Source: Gordionus sp. m RMFG-2023
Taxonomy: Eukaryota; Nematomorpha; Gordioida; Chordodea; Parachordodidae
NCBI RefSeq assembly: GCF_954871325.1
Contig: NC_088775.1
Span: forward strand, 51,995,561-52,059,560
Length of the DNA: 64,000 nt
Direction: 5' to 3'
Positions 1 through 10,452 of this stretch are shown here, one piece after another. Each line of letters begins with the position of its first letter. Position 1 is the first letter of the stretch. The notes under the pieces are model-generated. The model did no database searches and had not been told where the DNA came from. It saw only the letters and a program-made list of their open reading frames with translations. The translations under genes and the position numbers were made by a program.

Positions 1-384
1 AAATTATTTTACAGGAAAAAATAAAGTATATCTAAACTATAAAAAATTCGTCCCTTTTATAGGGAAAATAAAAGGCGCAATTATAAATTAAAATTAAATT
101 GGCGCAAAGTGAAAAAAAGAACGTTTTTGTGGAATCGAGTTGTGTTAGTTTTATCGTACATAATTGGGGATAAAACCTACCCCCCTAAACTTCCCGAAAC
201 TCAAAATATACCTTGGGATGCAGGGTGGTCTCCCGGACCCAACGGTCTAACTCATATTTTCGGATCACCTTACTGAGGACTCCTAAAGTAAGAAATCCAG
301 TAAAGTGAGAGAAAACACAAAAGCCATATGTTTTATTTTCACTGTGTTTAATTTAAAACAAAATAAGGACCAAAAAGAGAAACC
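1..384. other. AT-rich sequence, no gene seen
   Basis: No open frame with a coding look, splice pattern or recognisable element on either strand. A somewhat G+C-richer patch lies at about 170-300, but it matches nothing else I could find in the window. Confidence 0.4.
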
Positions 385-541
385 TTTTTTTTAACTTTCA
401 TTTTATTGTAAACAAAGGAGGGGTATTAAAAAAACTTTATTTATCTTTAACATAAACAAAAGAGGGGGATTAAAAAACTTTTTCATCTTAACCATAATAA
501 AAGAGGAGGATAAAAAAAACTTTTTTTTTCATCTTTAACAG
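385..541. repeat. degenerate tandem repeat, about 45-55 bp unit
   Basis: About three and a half imperfect copies of a unit made of an A run, CTTT-rich stretch, a CATAA/AACA stretch and a GAGGGGGAT block. The blocks GGAGGGGTATT, GAGGGGGATT and GAGGAGGAT mark successive unit ends. Function unknown. Confidence 0.6.
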
Positions 542-613
542 AAAATTAAATAGTTATAATGTTAATTATATTTTATTTGAGATTTAAATAATGGAACTAA
601 ACGTTTACCGTCG

Positions 614-859
614 TTATTGAGAATAGATTTTTGCGGGAGATTTCCAATTGCGGTAGTTTTGCGGGAGAGAGATGTTTGCATGTAAACTAAAAAATTGCAG
701 AAGTCTCCCGCTGATGGGGGAAGACATGGCAATCCTGGTCCTGATCATTTCATGATGTTGCTCATCATTGTTGATTTCCTTGCTAAGACATCTATAATAA
801 TATTTTGAATAGATTCTATAAGTTGTTATTAATAAAATACCTGAAAAAACAGTTTCCAT
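614..859 (-). CDS. small hypothetical ORF, possible membrane protein
   Basis: An 81-codon ORF from an ATG at 859 to a stop at 614 on the minus strand. The N-terminal region (VFSGILLITT) could form one membrane segment. The middle is charged (KEINNDEQHHE) and the C-terminus is basic with no domain I recognise. Codon use is not as AT-biased as random sequence here, which is the only hint that it is real. There is no supporting neighbour, splice site or polyadenylation signal. It may be a chance ORF or one exon of a gene I cannot see. Confidence 0.2.
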   Translation of the reverse strand: METVFSGILLITTYRIYSKYYYRCLSKEINNDEQHHEMIRTRIAMSSPISGRLLQFFSLHANISLPQNYRNWKSPAKIYSQ

Positions 860-862
860 CAC

Positions 863-1430
863 TTATAATTGGATCAACCTTATCTACCTCATATTGATGT
901 CAACAACAGACTTTATACAATAATGATTAAAAATATATTTCATTGCATAACTTAATATAGAATTAAAGTTTCTCATCATGAAGTAAGATATTTGTGTAAT
1001 ATATTATAAAATCTATTAACTAAGCCAGAAATTAGCTTATAAAATTGATAACATTTGGACTGAATTAAATTAAAATTTAGAATAGCATAAAATATCTGCA
1101 TGTCATATTTAAATTAGATTTTTAAAAAATTGTTTATACAGTAAATTTTTAGCAGAGAAAGGAGAATCAAAAAATTTTGTTTTAACCAGCCATAGTTTAC
1201 TATTTTAATTTAATATCTAAAAGAATATTTGAATGTACTTTAAGAATCTGTATATGATAAATTAAAACTATATTTCTAATTGATTAATTATTGAAATATA
1301 AACAAAATAAAATCCATTTTTTTTATAATATGGATGATTTTAAATCGCGGGCACATGGTGTTAAACATATTTAATAAACGATACGAGGGTGTGATATTTA
1401 GTTTTTTACTAAATATCACGGGCGTTAGTA
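863..1430. other. AT-rich sequence, nothing seen
   Basis: Low-complexity A/T sequence with frequent stops in all frames. No element ends or repeats were recognised. Confidence 0.4.
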
Positions 1431-1434
1431 GCAG

Positions 1435-1990
1435 TCATGGCCAAGATCTGTGGCCGAATAAAAGAAAGGCTGACCATGCATCCTTAGAGGAGAAGTTTTT
1501 TAACAGTTTATCAATACATTGAGCATAATTCGTGGGAACAACTTGTCTGGCACCTCTTGGAATTCTGGACATTAAACGAGGTTTGAGCAGTCCAAGGAAT
1601 TGGTCAATGAAGGAATTGTTGAAATGAATATCAGGGATATTGAATTCGAGAATGCTTGATGTTGCAATATTTTCATGATTTAATGTAGATGGAACAGATG
1701 ACTGTGTCACAGTATTAAAGAGGGAACTGCGGGGTATTGTTAGGAGGAATAGAGGGGACAGAGCCAGAAAGGGAGCATCTTTGTCAATTCACATTATGGG
1801 ATTTTAAACAGACATGCCCAAGTATTAAAATAGAGTTTCTGCATTGAGAACATAAACTTCTTTCCAACATAATATGCAGGTCTTCCATTGGGTATTACAA
1901 TCTGATGATCATTCATTAATATTTTTTATTATTTCATCAGAAAATAAAAACTGTTTACCAACTTCTTTGAATGCAAGCATATGTTGTTGC
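1435..1990 (-). pseudogene. LINE fragment, N-terminal part of the ORF
   Basis: Remnant of the LINE family whose longest copy lies at 44-47.4 kb. The minus-strand ORF at 1435-1710 contains SRIPRGARQVV followed by LLKNFSS, matching SRIPKGARLQV and LLNNFSS of the 44-kb copy. Upstream (about 1840-1950) a CILC motif sits where the other copy has CPLC, consistent with an N-terminal zinc finger preceded by a GKxFxF motif in both. Only this 5' part is present; the RT and C-terminal parts are missing, which is unusual because LINE copies normally lose their 5' ends. Stops interrupt the frame, so it is dead. Its low-coordinate edge was not resolved. Confidence 0.7.
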
Positions 1991-1994
1991 AAGA

Positions 1995-2220
1995 ATCTAT
2001 ATTTCTTTCATTAATACTGATTACACACACAAGAATGACAATTAAAATAATTCAATAATTTCCATATTTTGCTACTAAAGATAAATAATATAATATTTAC
2101 TTATGTATTAAGTTAGTTTCACTAAATTATTAATATTGTAATGTAGTTGTATAAATGTTTACTTATTTCTTTCATAATATTAATTATATAAGAATGATAT
2201 CTAAAATAATTTCCATACTA
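1995..2220. repeat. about 120-bp repeat unit, first locus
   Basis: Contains the blocks TGTAGTTGTATAAATGTT, ATTTCTTTCA and ATAAGAATGA with spacing shared by the pair of copies at 6360-6600. It lies just left of the satellite block at 2231, so the same repeat brackets the 2.2-6.3 kb insert cluster in direct orientation. Confidence 0.65.
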
Positions 2221-2230
2221 ACATTTTAAA

Positions 2231-3107
2231 AGTAATTTTGAATATATTTATATCATTGAACTCAGAATTTAATTCTCTATCCAAAACCGCTTAGATGTAT
2301 TTTTTTACGTTTCCGGTTCACAGAATAAGTTTTTTGTCCCGAATGACATTTATAGGGGAAAGGCTAACATCTTAATCGTAATTTTGAATATATTAATATC
2401 ATTGAACTCAGAATTTAATTCTCTATCCAAAACCGCTTAGATGTATTTTTTTACGTTTCCGGTTTACAAAATAAATTTTTTGTCGCGAAAGACATTTATA
2501 GGGGAAAGGCTAACATCTTAAACGTAATTTTGAATATAATTATATCAATGAACTCAGAATTTGATTCTCTATCCAAAACGGCTTAGATCTTTTTTTTTAC
2601 GTTTCCGGTTCACAAAATAAATTTTTTGTCGCGAAAGACTTTTAACGGGGAAAGGCTAACATTTTAAAAATAATTTTGAATATATTTATATCATTGAACT
2701 CAGAATTTAATTCTCTATCCAAAACCGCTTAGATGTATTTTTTTACGTTTCTGGTTCACAAAATAAATTTTTTTTCGCGAAAGACATTTATAGGGTAAAG
2801 GCTAACATTTTAAGAGTAATTTTGAATATATTTATATCATTGAACTCAGAATTTAACCCTCTATCCAAAACCGCTTAGATGTATTTTTTTACGTTTCCGG
2901 TTCACAAAATAAATTCTATGTCGCGAAAGACTTTTATAGGGGAAATGCTAACCTTTTAAACGTAATTTTGAATATAATTATATCATTGAACTCAGAATTT
3001 AATTCTCTATCCAATACCGCTTAGATGTATTTTTTTACTTTTCCGGTTCACAAAATAAATTTTTGTCGCGAAAGACTTTTATCGGGGAAAGGCTAGCATT
3101 TTAAAAG
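2231..3107 (+). repeat. 146-bp satellite array, six copies
   Basis: Six head-to-tail copies with period about 146 bp, starting near 2232, 2378, 2523, 2669, 2816 and 2961. Each carries GTAATTTTGAATAT, then CTCTATCCAAAACCGCTTAG, a T run with ACGTTTCCGGTTCAC, and GGGGAAAGGCTAAC. Copies differ by a few per cent. At 3107 the array meets an inverted copy, forming a palindromic junction. Confidence 0.92.
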
Positions 3108-3252
3108 TAATTTCTGAGTTCAATGATATAAATATATTCAAAATTACTTTTAAGATGTTAGCCTTTCCCCTATAAATGTCTTTCCCGACAAAAAATTTAT
3201 TTTGTGAACCGGAAACGCAAAAAAATACATCTAAGCGGTTTTGGATAGAGAC
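3107..3252 (-). repeat. 146-bp satellite, inverted copy
   Basis: One copy of the 146-bp unit in opposite orientation to the array at 2231-3107, joined directly to it. The mirror symmetry around 3107 would allow a long hairpin. A minus-strand ORF at 3079-3411 reads through this copy; its part inside the satellite is probably chance. Confidence 0.9.
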
Positions 3253-3810
3253 TAGAGAGTTAAATTCTTTACCAGAATTACCATCGCCCCATTTGTCATA
3301 AAACGATTCAGTTTGTTTAACAACAGTCGTAATTTGACTGGTCGATGGTATTTCATTTACTTCCTGAGCCTCTTGTAATTTAATATAATCTTTTATATAG
3401 TTTTCCGTCATTGATCTGTCCCTGACTACATACGTAATTGCTTGAATTTGGGACAGAGAAAAAGAGAAATAAAATGATACTTGTGTAAAACAAATTTTTC
3501 AATTAAAAAATGCTTTATATTAAGTAAAATCAATTTTATTTCTCCTTTTCGCTTTGAAAGGTATTACAAACTTTAAGAAGTGATATTCCTTTATTTGTTT
3601 TGGTAAAATATATTCTAAAAATTTAGATATGAATTATAAAAAAATATAATAATACTCTGAATAAATTTGCAGGAAATTAATAATTAGATTGATCTGTGGG
3701 TTGTTAGGTAGTGTTAACCATCACCCAATATTATATTAATCATAACTATAATATAATATAATCTTATAACTATTAACTCATAATGTAAAAATTTTTATAA
3801 AAAATATTAA
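3253..3810 (-). other. unique segment between inverted satellite arrays
   Basis: Holds the first part of a minus-strand ORF (3253-3411) that reads KLQEAQEVNEIPSTSQ and SFYDKWGDGNSGKEF before running into satellite. This stretch looks more protein-like than its surroundings, but it matches no family I know and is only about 55 codons. The rest, to 3810, is AT-rich. It could be the core of an element whose ends are the satellite arrays. Confidence 0.35.
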
Positions 3811-3920
3811 GGCCCGGCACGGGTTTAACAATTTTAGGCCCGGCCCGGATATGTTTTAAAAAAATTTTTTTAGGCCCGGCCCAGCCCGGATATATTTAAA
3901 AAATCGGGCCTGCAGGTCTA
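3811..3920. mobile_element. hAT-type MITE fragment (GGCCCGG family)
   Basis: Dense GGCCCGGC blocks in otherwise A/T sequence, ending TGCAGGTCTA, the signature of the MITE family complete at 46819-47219. Only one end is present; the other is replaced by AT-rich sequence. It abuts the inverted satellite copies. Confidence 0.7.
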
Positions 3921-4250
3921 TGATATAAATATATTCAAAATTACTCTTAAAATGTTAGCCTTTCCCCTATAAATGTCTTTCGCGACAAAAAATTTATTTT
4001 GTGAACCGGAAACGTAAAAAAATACATCTAAGCGGTTTTGGATAGAGAATTAAATTCTGAGTTCAATGATATAAATATATTCAAAATTACTTTTAAAATG
4101 TTAGCCTTTCCCCTATAAATGTCTTACGCGACAAAAAATTTATTTTGTGAACCGGAAACGTAAAAAAATACATCTAAGCGGTTAAATTCTGAGTTTAATG
4201 ATATAATTATATTCAAAATTACGTTTAAGATGTTAGCCTTTCCCTCTTAA
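3921..4250 (-). repeat. 146-bp satellite, inverted array of about 2.3 copies
   Basis: Two full and one partial copy of the satellite unit, in the orientation opposite to 2231-3107. Together the two arrays form long imperfect inverted repeats around 3253-3920. Confidence 0.9.
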
Positions 4251-4644
4251 ATGCTTTCTCAAATTAAAAATACCTTAAAAATATTATGTTTCTCATTTAC
4301 TTCTTTATCAAGTAATTACAATATATTTATACTTACTTAATATATAAAATAAAATCATAACCAAATATTATTTTAATTAATAATATTAATTTAAAAATTA
4401 ATATAGTAAAATTAATTTTTTAAAACCGCAAATATTTCAAAGAATTAATAAAAAAATTGAAAAGATCTTAAGATTTCCATATTTTTACTATATTATAATG
4501 TAAAGTTATTATAATATTTTTTCTCTAAAAAAAGCAATCAATCAATCAAATATCTCATTACTAAACATTTTCTTTGTTATTTTTATTTTCAATATTATTT
4601 TTTAGCCTTTCGTATTACCAAGCCTTTCGACTTATAGACCTTGC

Positions 4645-4800
4645 GGTTAAAAAGATTAATATTATTTTTATAACGTTAAAAAGATTAATATTATTTTTAC
4701 TATATTAAGAAATACTATTATTTTTAATACGTTAAAAAATTTACTATTATTTTTACTACATTAAAATATTTACTATTATTTTTACTACGTTAAAAAAATA
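4645..4800. repeat. about 33-bp tandem repeat, five copies
   Basis: Repeats of a unit containing ACTATTATTTTTACTA followed by ACGTTAAAAA. It ends at the left edge of the hAT element at 4803. Confidence 0.7.
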
Positions 4801-4802
4801 TA

Positions 4803-6319
4803 CAAGAGGGAAGCAAATTTAATATTGCTTATTTTTTTTAATAAATTAAGAGAAAATCATGCCATGGTATTGTGTAATTTTACCATTAAAATATAAGCAT
4901 TGGGGAAGAAAATAAAAAAATGCTTATTTTTTTAAAATAAATAAAAGAGAAAGAAATTTTTTTATATAATAATTTTTTCCTTAAATTTTTTAAATAAAAA
5001 ATTTTTTCGTTTTTAAAATCCTTAATTAATTTAATGTTTAATAATTGTAATTGTATTATTGAAAATTTATTAACATTATCATTTAACTCAAGAAATTTTG
5101 ATGCGAAAAGATTGATTATTAAAAAAGGAAGATCAAAACCAATTTTACAAAACTTAAAAAAGTAATCAAAAATTGCATCCGTAATTTTTCTATCGATAAA
5201 TATGATAAATATGAATGGCTCACTGGATGTGAATATTCTAATTCTCTATATTGTTGGTCATGCCTATAATTCCCAAAGGAAAAATATGTTTGGAATGATA
5301 AAGGATTTTCGGATATGAGTAATTTTTCAAAGGCAGTTAAATGGCATGAAGAATCAACCGCTCATTTGCAGGATTCAATTATAAACATTTGGCCAAAATC
5401 GTATTGAAAATATGATAGATTCGATGCGCAAAATATCAATTGAACAGCATAATTCGAAAGTCAAATCAAATAGAGAAATATTGATCAACTCTATATGTTT
5501 TCTTGGAATTCAGGAGCTCGCATTCCGTGGTGATGATGAATCTTCTAATTCAGTAAATAGAGGAAATTATATTAAATTAATTTATATGCTGGCGGAAAAA
5601 ATTTACTATTGAAATATCATTTAGAAAATAGTATAGTTTTTTATTGGACTATCAAGCGATATTTAAAATGATTTAATAAATTCCATTTCATATGTCTTAC
5701 ACCAAAAAATTCTAAATGAATTAGAAGAAACGGAATTTATATCAATAATATTAGATGAAACAACAGATATCAATAATAAATCTCAACTGGCTGTAGTTCT
5801 TTGATATGTTTTAAATACGGGACATTTATGAAACAAAATATTTATTAGATTTAAACGACACTTATTCTCAATTTTTCGACTTACACACGCTGGAAACTGA
5901 ATTAAAGGTAGTGTTTGGGACGATGAATTTAGAAAGGATAAGAATGTTAATGAAATACTTGAATTTTTAATATGCACCGATTTGATGAAAAGTTTTAAAG
6001 AGTTTTTTAAATTATGCAAATTCATCTTAACTTTGGCTTCAACAATAGCAAGTGCAGAACGGAGTTTTTCATCTTTAAAAAAAATCAATCATTGCAGAAA
6101 ACAGGATGAGTCAAAATCGATTATCGAATCTATCTTTGATTTCGATTGGAAAAAATTATTAAAAAATTTAAAATCTAGCGATAACTTTTATAATGCAGTA
6201 CTTGATCATTTTACTCAAAAACAAAGACGAATACCACTAATTTATAAATCTTAATGTTTTTATGGTTTGAGTTTGACTAAAATATAAAAATAAAAAATTA
6301 TTTTTGATTGCTTCCCTAG
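4803..6319 (+). mobile_element. hAT transposon remnant (TTF finger / DUF4371 type)
   Basis: Bounded by inverted ends: AGAGGGAAGCAA at about 4805 and TTGCTTCCCT at about 6316. A clear 8-bp target duplication could not be confirmed. About 1.5 kb long, it holds a decayed plus-strand transposase (5100-6254). Such hATs normally exceed 3 kb, so this is an internally deleted copy. Confidence 0.65.
5100..6254 (+). pseudogene. hAT transposase remnant (TTF finger, DUF4371, dimerisation)
   Basis: Three parts of a ZMYM1/hAT-like transposase are visible in order. About 5200-5400 encodes a TTF-type zinc-finger region with YEWLTGC, YCWSC, GFSDMSNFSKAVKWHEEST and AHLQDS. About 5690-5830 has the DUF4371-like start with SIILDETTDINNKSQLAVVL. 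5982-6254 carries the C-terminal dimerisation motif LASTIASAERSFSSLKKI. The catalytic middle is missing between them and the pieces lie in different frames, so this is dead. Family assignment rests on the order of these motifs. Confidence 0.82.
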
Positions 6320-6359
6320 TAGTAAACTTGACGCTTCGTCACTGCCATAAAGTTATATA

Positions 6360-6600
6360 TATTAATATTAATGTAGTTGTATAAATGTTATTTCTTTCAA
6401 TAACATTGGTTATATAAGAATGACAACTAAAATAAGTTATAATTTCCATATTTTGAATGAATAATTTTAAATAATGTATTATTGTAATGTAATTGTATAA
6501 ATGTTATTTCTTTCAATAACATTGATTACATAAGAATGACATATAAAATAAGTGAATAATTTCCACATTTTGAATGAATAATTTTAAATAATGTAATCTA
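6360..6600. repeat. about 120-bp repeat unit, two tandem copies
   Basis: Two copies at a period of about 120 bp, each with GTATAAATGTTATTTCTTTC, AATAACATTG and GAATGAATAATTTTAAATAA. Related to the copy at 1995-2220. Confidence 0.8.
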
Positions 6601-7140
6601 AATCGTCAAATATATTTTAATATTACAATTTATTATATAGAGGAAAAGGAATATATAGGAAAATATATATTTATTATGGAAACATAAAATAAAATACAAT
6701 AAATATTGGCGACCATTTATCTCTTCTTTTTTTTAAAATTATTTTAAAAAGTTTATTTTATTATTTTGCCATTATTTTGTGAAATTGCATACACATGATT
6801 TTATGATAAAATACAATAAAAAGTTAATTTTTGGCTACATTACTACCAATATATGCTAACGAACGATAATACAAAAATATCTGATATACTACAAATATGA
6901 ACTAAATATACTTCTAAAATCATAATAATAAAATATATTAAAAGTTTAATAACCTAAATAACTAAAGATAATTAATTGTTTCTCTCATAAAATTAAATAG
7001 ACAACAAAAATATGCCCATGTAACCTCTGCTAGAAAGGAATTCGTCTGGCACTAGAAATGTTACATTTGCGGATGCAAATATAAAAGACGAATTAATAAA
7101 TTACCATTAAAGGAAAAAAAAAAGATAAAAGCTTATAAAA
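6601..7140. other. AT-rich sequence, nothing seen
   Basis: No coding pattern or repeat of note on either strand. Confidence 0.4.
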
Positions 7141-7144
7141 TAAT

Positions 7145-7245
7145 TTGGATATATATATACTAAGAGAATATAGTTTGTTATAGGTAGAAGGCTTCAATAT
7201 ATACATACTAAGAGAATATAGTTTGTTATAGGTAGAAGGCTTCAT
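7145..7245. repeat. about 50-bp direct duplication
   Basis: Two near-identical adjacent copies containing ACTAAGAGAATATAGTTTG and TTATAGGTAGAAGGCTTCA. Two copies only, without spacers of constant length, so not a CRISPR array. Confidence 0.85.
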
Positions 7246-7264
7246 TACTATTGCCACTTATTTG

Positions 7265-8040
7265 GTCTAATGTTTTACTTAATAATGTGATATGATAGGA
7301 ATTTCTCACCAATATCAAGGGTATATTGGTAATAAATAGGATCAATTACATTTACCATGTTCGCATATCTATTTATAGAAAGTTCGGCTGAAGGCATTTC
7401 TATTGGTTCGGGTTGCAAAATCAATACAAGTGTAATTCCAAGCTACTGGAAGACCAAGGTATAAGACCGATATTAAAATGATTTGGTTCAAGGTTATTTG
7501 GAATATTAGCCATTTTCAGAGTTTTTGAAATCAGGTACATTTGTATGCTTTGTGAAACGACCTCTGGAATGTGTTAAGGATGGTATCCTTTGGAATCTGA
7601 TGGTATAGCAATGCATTTTGTAGGAAGCGATATATCGCACCCGAGACAAAGCTAAATAGCTATGCGCAGTTCTTTATTGCTGAGAAGAAGACCAAGATTT
7701 TGGAATATCCAACAACCATTCATTACTCGATTAAGAATTCATAATAACTTGAATGTGACATTGTTCTAATAAATCACTCGTTAAGTAGAAATCAACGAAG
7801 TGACTAGACGAATATCCAAGCTTTCTGGAGAGTGGATGTTCTGCATAGGCCAGGTTGACAATTGCTCTCCCAAGTTTGGAAAGCGTCTTGTATATCTGGA
7901 TCATGAACGGAAGCTATCATCTCGAAATCTCGAACAGCTTAATCTTGAAGAGATATAAGCAGCAAGAGAGAGAAGATATGGATGACGGAAACTTATCCCG
8001 CCATTTTTTTTAAGGAAGAGAGAACCTTGGTGCCATGGCA
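7265..8040 (-). pseudogene. unidentified decayed coding sequence
   Basis: This stretch has clearly higher G+C than its flanks and reads as broken protein-like text on the minus strand, in more than one frame. Examples are LGRAIVNLAYAEHPLSRKLG (near 7800), FNIGLIPWSSSSL (near 7460) and ILQPEPIEMPSAELSINRYA (near 7400). The family is not recognised; it could be an old host gene or the body of an unknown element. No inverted ends or LTRs were found around it. Confidence 0.45.
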
Positions 8041-8898
8041 TATTTGATAATTTTATATTAATAATAGTTTCAAGCATGGTACAGATATTATAATATAGCT
8101 GACACTAGTGTTGTTGAACGGTTCGTTTTGGACCGATTTTTAAAAAGCGGCTAATTCAATATTTTATAGAAAAATATTACGCAAACCCTGAAGATTTTAC
8201 TTGCAAAACTGTTATAGATATGGTATTTTGACTATTAATGGGTTAAATGTTGTGAATGTATTGTCATCCAAGCTTTTGAAAAACTTATTTATTTTATTTT
8301 TTTTATCTTTATGAAAATTACAAATAATTTATAAAAAAGATATATAATAATTAGAATTTTGTTCTTCTTAACTTTTGTTTTTTTTTACTTGTGATATTTA
8401 ATCAGGGAAAAAAATGGAAATTTTTTTATTGGTAATGTTTAAGCTCATGATTCAGTATTATATTAATTTATAAGATTCAATTTTTTGACCTGTACCGGAC
8501 TTGATCCTAAATTTTTATTTACCAGTACCGAATATAGAAAAATATTTATTAACTCTTATTAAGATGTAAATTTAATTCAGTAAAAATCTATTAGTTAAAT
8601 ATTATTTTCCCTTTTTACATTTTAATTCATTAAAATGAGTATATTTCTAAGGTTGAAATCTTAGAGAATTAATCCCAGCAGATTCATAGAATGCCCTCTC
8701 TCCAAATATTACCATTTATAAGTAGAAAAGATTTTAATAAACATGAATAATTAAGTGAAACACCAACAATGATGTTGGAGCATCTTGATAGTTTTTAACG
8801 TCTTTAAAAAAGTTGTATCAAATGCAAATTTAAGGTAAACAACTCAAATAATATAATTTTTTACAGAAATATATATATATAAATATCTATCATACTAG

Positions 8899-9026
8899 AG
8901 GACATCTCACCCGTTATGCCTCCATTCACGCAAGGACTCCACAAAAATTTGGAAACTTTAAAAGAGGAAGATCAGCGCATGGCCGAAGGCGAAACCAAAC
9001 CTATAACAATATTTGCAGAGAAAAAA
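8899..9026 (+). CDS. host gene exon, internal (or first if ATG 8916 is used)
   Basis: A short exon with real coding character in AT-rich surroundings. It follows an acceptor (TATCATACTAG) and ends at a donor (GTAAATAT). It reads EDISPVMPPFTQGLHKNLET, continuing LKEEDQRMAEGETKPITIF and AEKK, and ends in phase 0. An ATG at 8916 could be a start, but the five in-frame codons before it also look coding, so an internal exon entered in phase 1 is preferred. The next exon found that accepts phase 0 is at 25597, giving an intron of about 16.5 kb filled with transposons. I do not recognise the protein. Confidence 0.6.
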
Positions 9027-9265
9027 GTAAATATTCTTTAATTTTAATACCACTATATTGCAAGCAATTTGGATTTGGAGTTTTTTAATTTTTAAATAAA
9101 AGCTATACTTGTTTCAAAATATTAAAACTTAAATTTAAAATATTACAAAATTTAAAAAAAAATATTTTTGTTAAATTTTTCATTAAACGAAGTTTATCAC
9201 GTGTTTTTCTATAAAGTTTTAAAAGTTTTCGATATTATTTTTTTAACAGTGCAATTATTGAATAT

Positions 9266-10180
9266 AATATATATGGTAGTAATAATTTACAAAGATATAT
9301 CACGCGACACTTTATCATACGACACTTTATCACGCGACACTTAATCACAACGACATTTTATCACAGCCACACTTTATAACGACTTCACTTTATTACTCAG
9401 TCATTTGATAACGCGACACTTTATCATGCGATAGTTGAACACGCGACATTTTATCATGCGACATTTTATTATGGTATACTTAAAACTTAATATAATATAT
9501 TTGAAAAGTTAAATTTTATTAATATCTTATTTTTGACTTTTATGTTTGAATTCTGATATTTAAAAAATTTTTATTAATTTTTTTTGTATTAACTCATATT
9601 TTAATTTTCATAAATATTATCAAATCGAGCCGTTTAACAACACTAAGTTCCATCATTTTTCTTCTTTTTCATAAAAGTTTGAATTTGAAATTCAACTAAC
9701 AATATGAATATAATTTTCAAACGAATATTTTAAAGATTTATTTTAGAATTTTATCTAGAAAAGCACCATTTTATTTATTTTATATTTAAAATCCAATTTT
9801 ATTTCCAAAATTTGTCAAATTTTTAGCCAAAAATATTTTTAAAATCAAAATTTTATGTCCTTTAAAAATAAAGAAACAGGAGACATAAGCAATAAGAATG
9901 ATTTCAATTTATACTTATTATTAATAAGTAACTATAAATCAATACATCACGAGTAAAAAATATAAATTATTTACAAAATCACCCCACTTAAATTTTCTTA
10001 CGCATGATAAGGTATCGTCGTGATAAAGTGTCGCAAGATAAAATGACGCGTAATAAAGTGACTGAGTGATAAAGTGTCTTCGTGATAAAGTGTCGCCGTG
10101 ATAAAATGTCGTCGTGATAAAGTGTTGCATGATAAAGTGACGCGTGATAAAGTGACTCCAAATCATATACCCATATATTA
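9266..10180. mobile_element. foldback-like element with tandem-repeat inverted ends
   Basis: Left end (about 9300-9475) is some eleven copies of a 15-16 bp unit like TTTATCACGCGACAC. The right end (about 10003-10160) is a matching array in inverted orientation. Weaker inverted similarity extends outward to TAATATAT near 9266 and ATATATTA near 10180. The roughly 520-bp interior is A/T-rich and non-coding. The structure resembles Drosophila foldback or Galileo-type elements or a MULE-derived MITE. A target-site duplication was not identified. A minus-strand ORF at 9939-10166 is a by-product of the array. Confidence 0.75.
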
Positions 10181-10191
10181 GTGTTGCTTAT

Positions 10192-10452
10192 TGTTAAAAA
10201 CTACCCCTAAGCCTAATTAGGTTTAGCCGAAAAATCGGATAACGACACAAAGAGATTTTCTTAACCCTCGTCTGGCTAACCAAGAAATTGTTGAGCATAA
10301 TAAAGTCTATTACGCCCTCAATTTATTTGTTGCCTCATCAAGAATCACATTATGAACGTTCAATCATATATATGATAATCATAATACAATCCAAATAAAC
10401 TGTAATACAAAATGTATGAAATATAATAATATATTATATAGCATTTATCACA
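10192..10452 (-). repeat. probable 3' LTR of the gypsy fossil
   Basis: About 261 bp beginning TG and ending CA in element orientation, immediately beyond the polypurine tract. No second LTR was found in the window, so the limits rest on the TG...CA ends and the tract only. Confidence 0.55.

Noticed and set aside
7145-7245. CRISPR-like repeat
   Set aside because: Only two adjacent copies, no spacer series, eukaryotic setting.
8106-9645. Single element bounded by TAGTGTTGTTGAACGG and its inverse
   Set aside because: The right end lies inside the foldback element interior, so the two ends cannot bound one simple insertion; no matching target duplication. They are probably separate MITE ends.
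9939-10166. ORF with repeated HFIT/TLYHDDTLS
   Set aside because: Translation of the foldback element right array.
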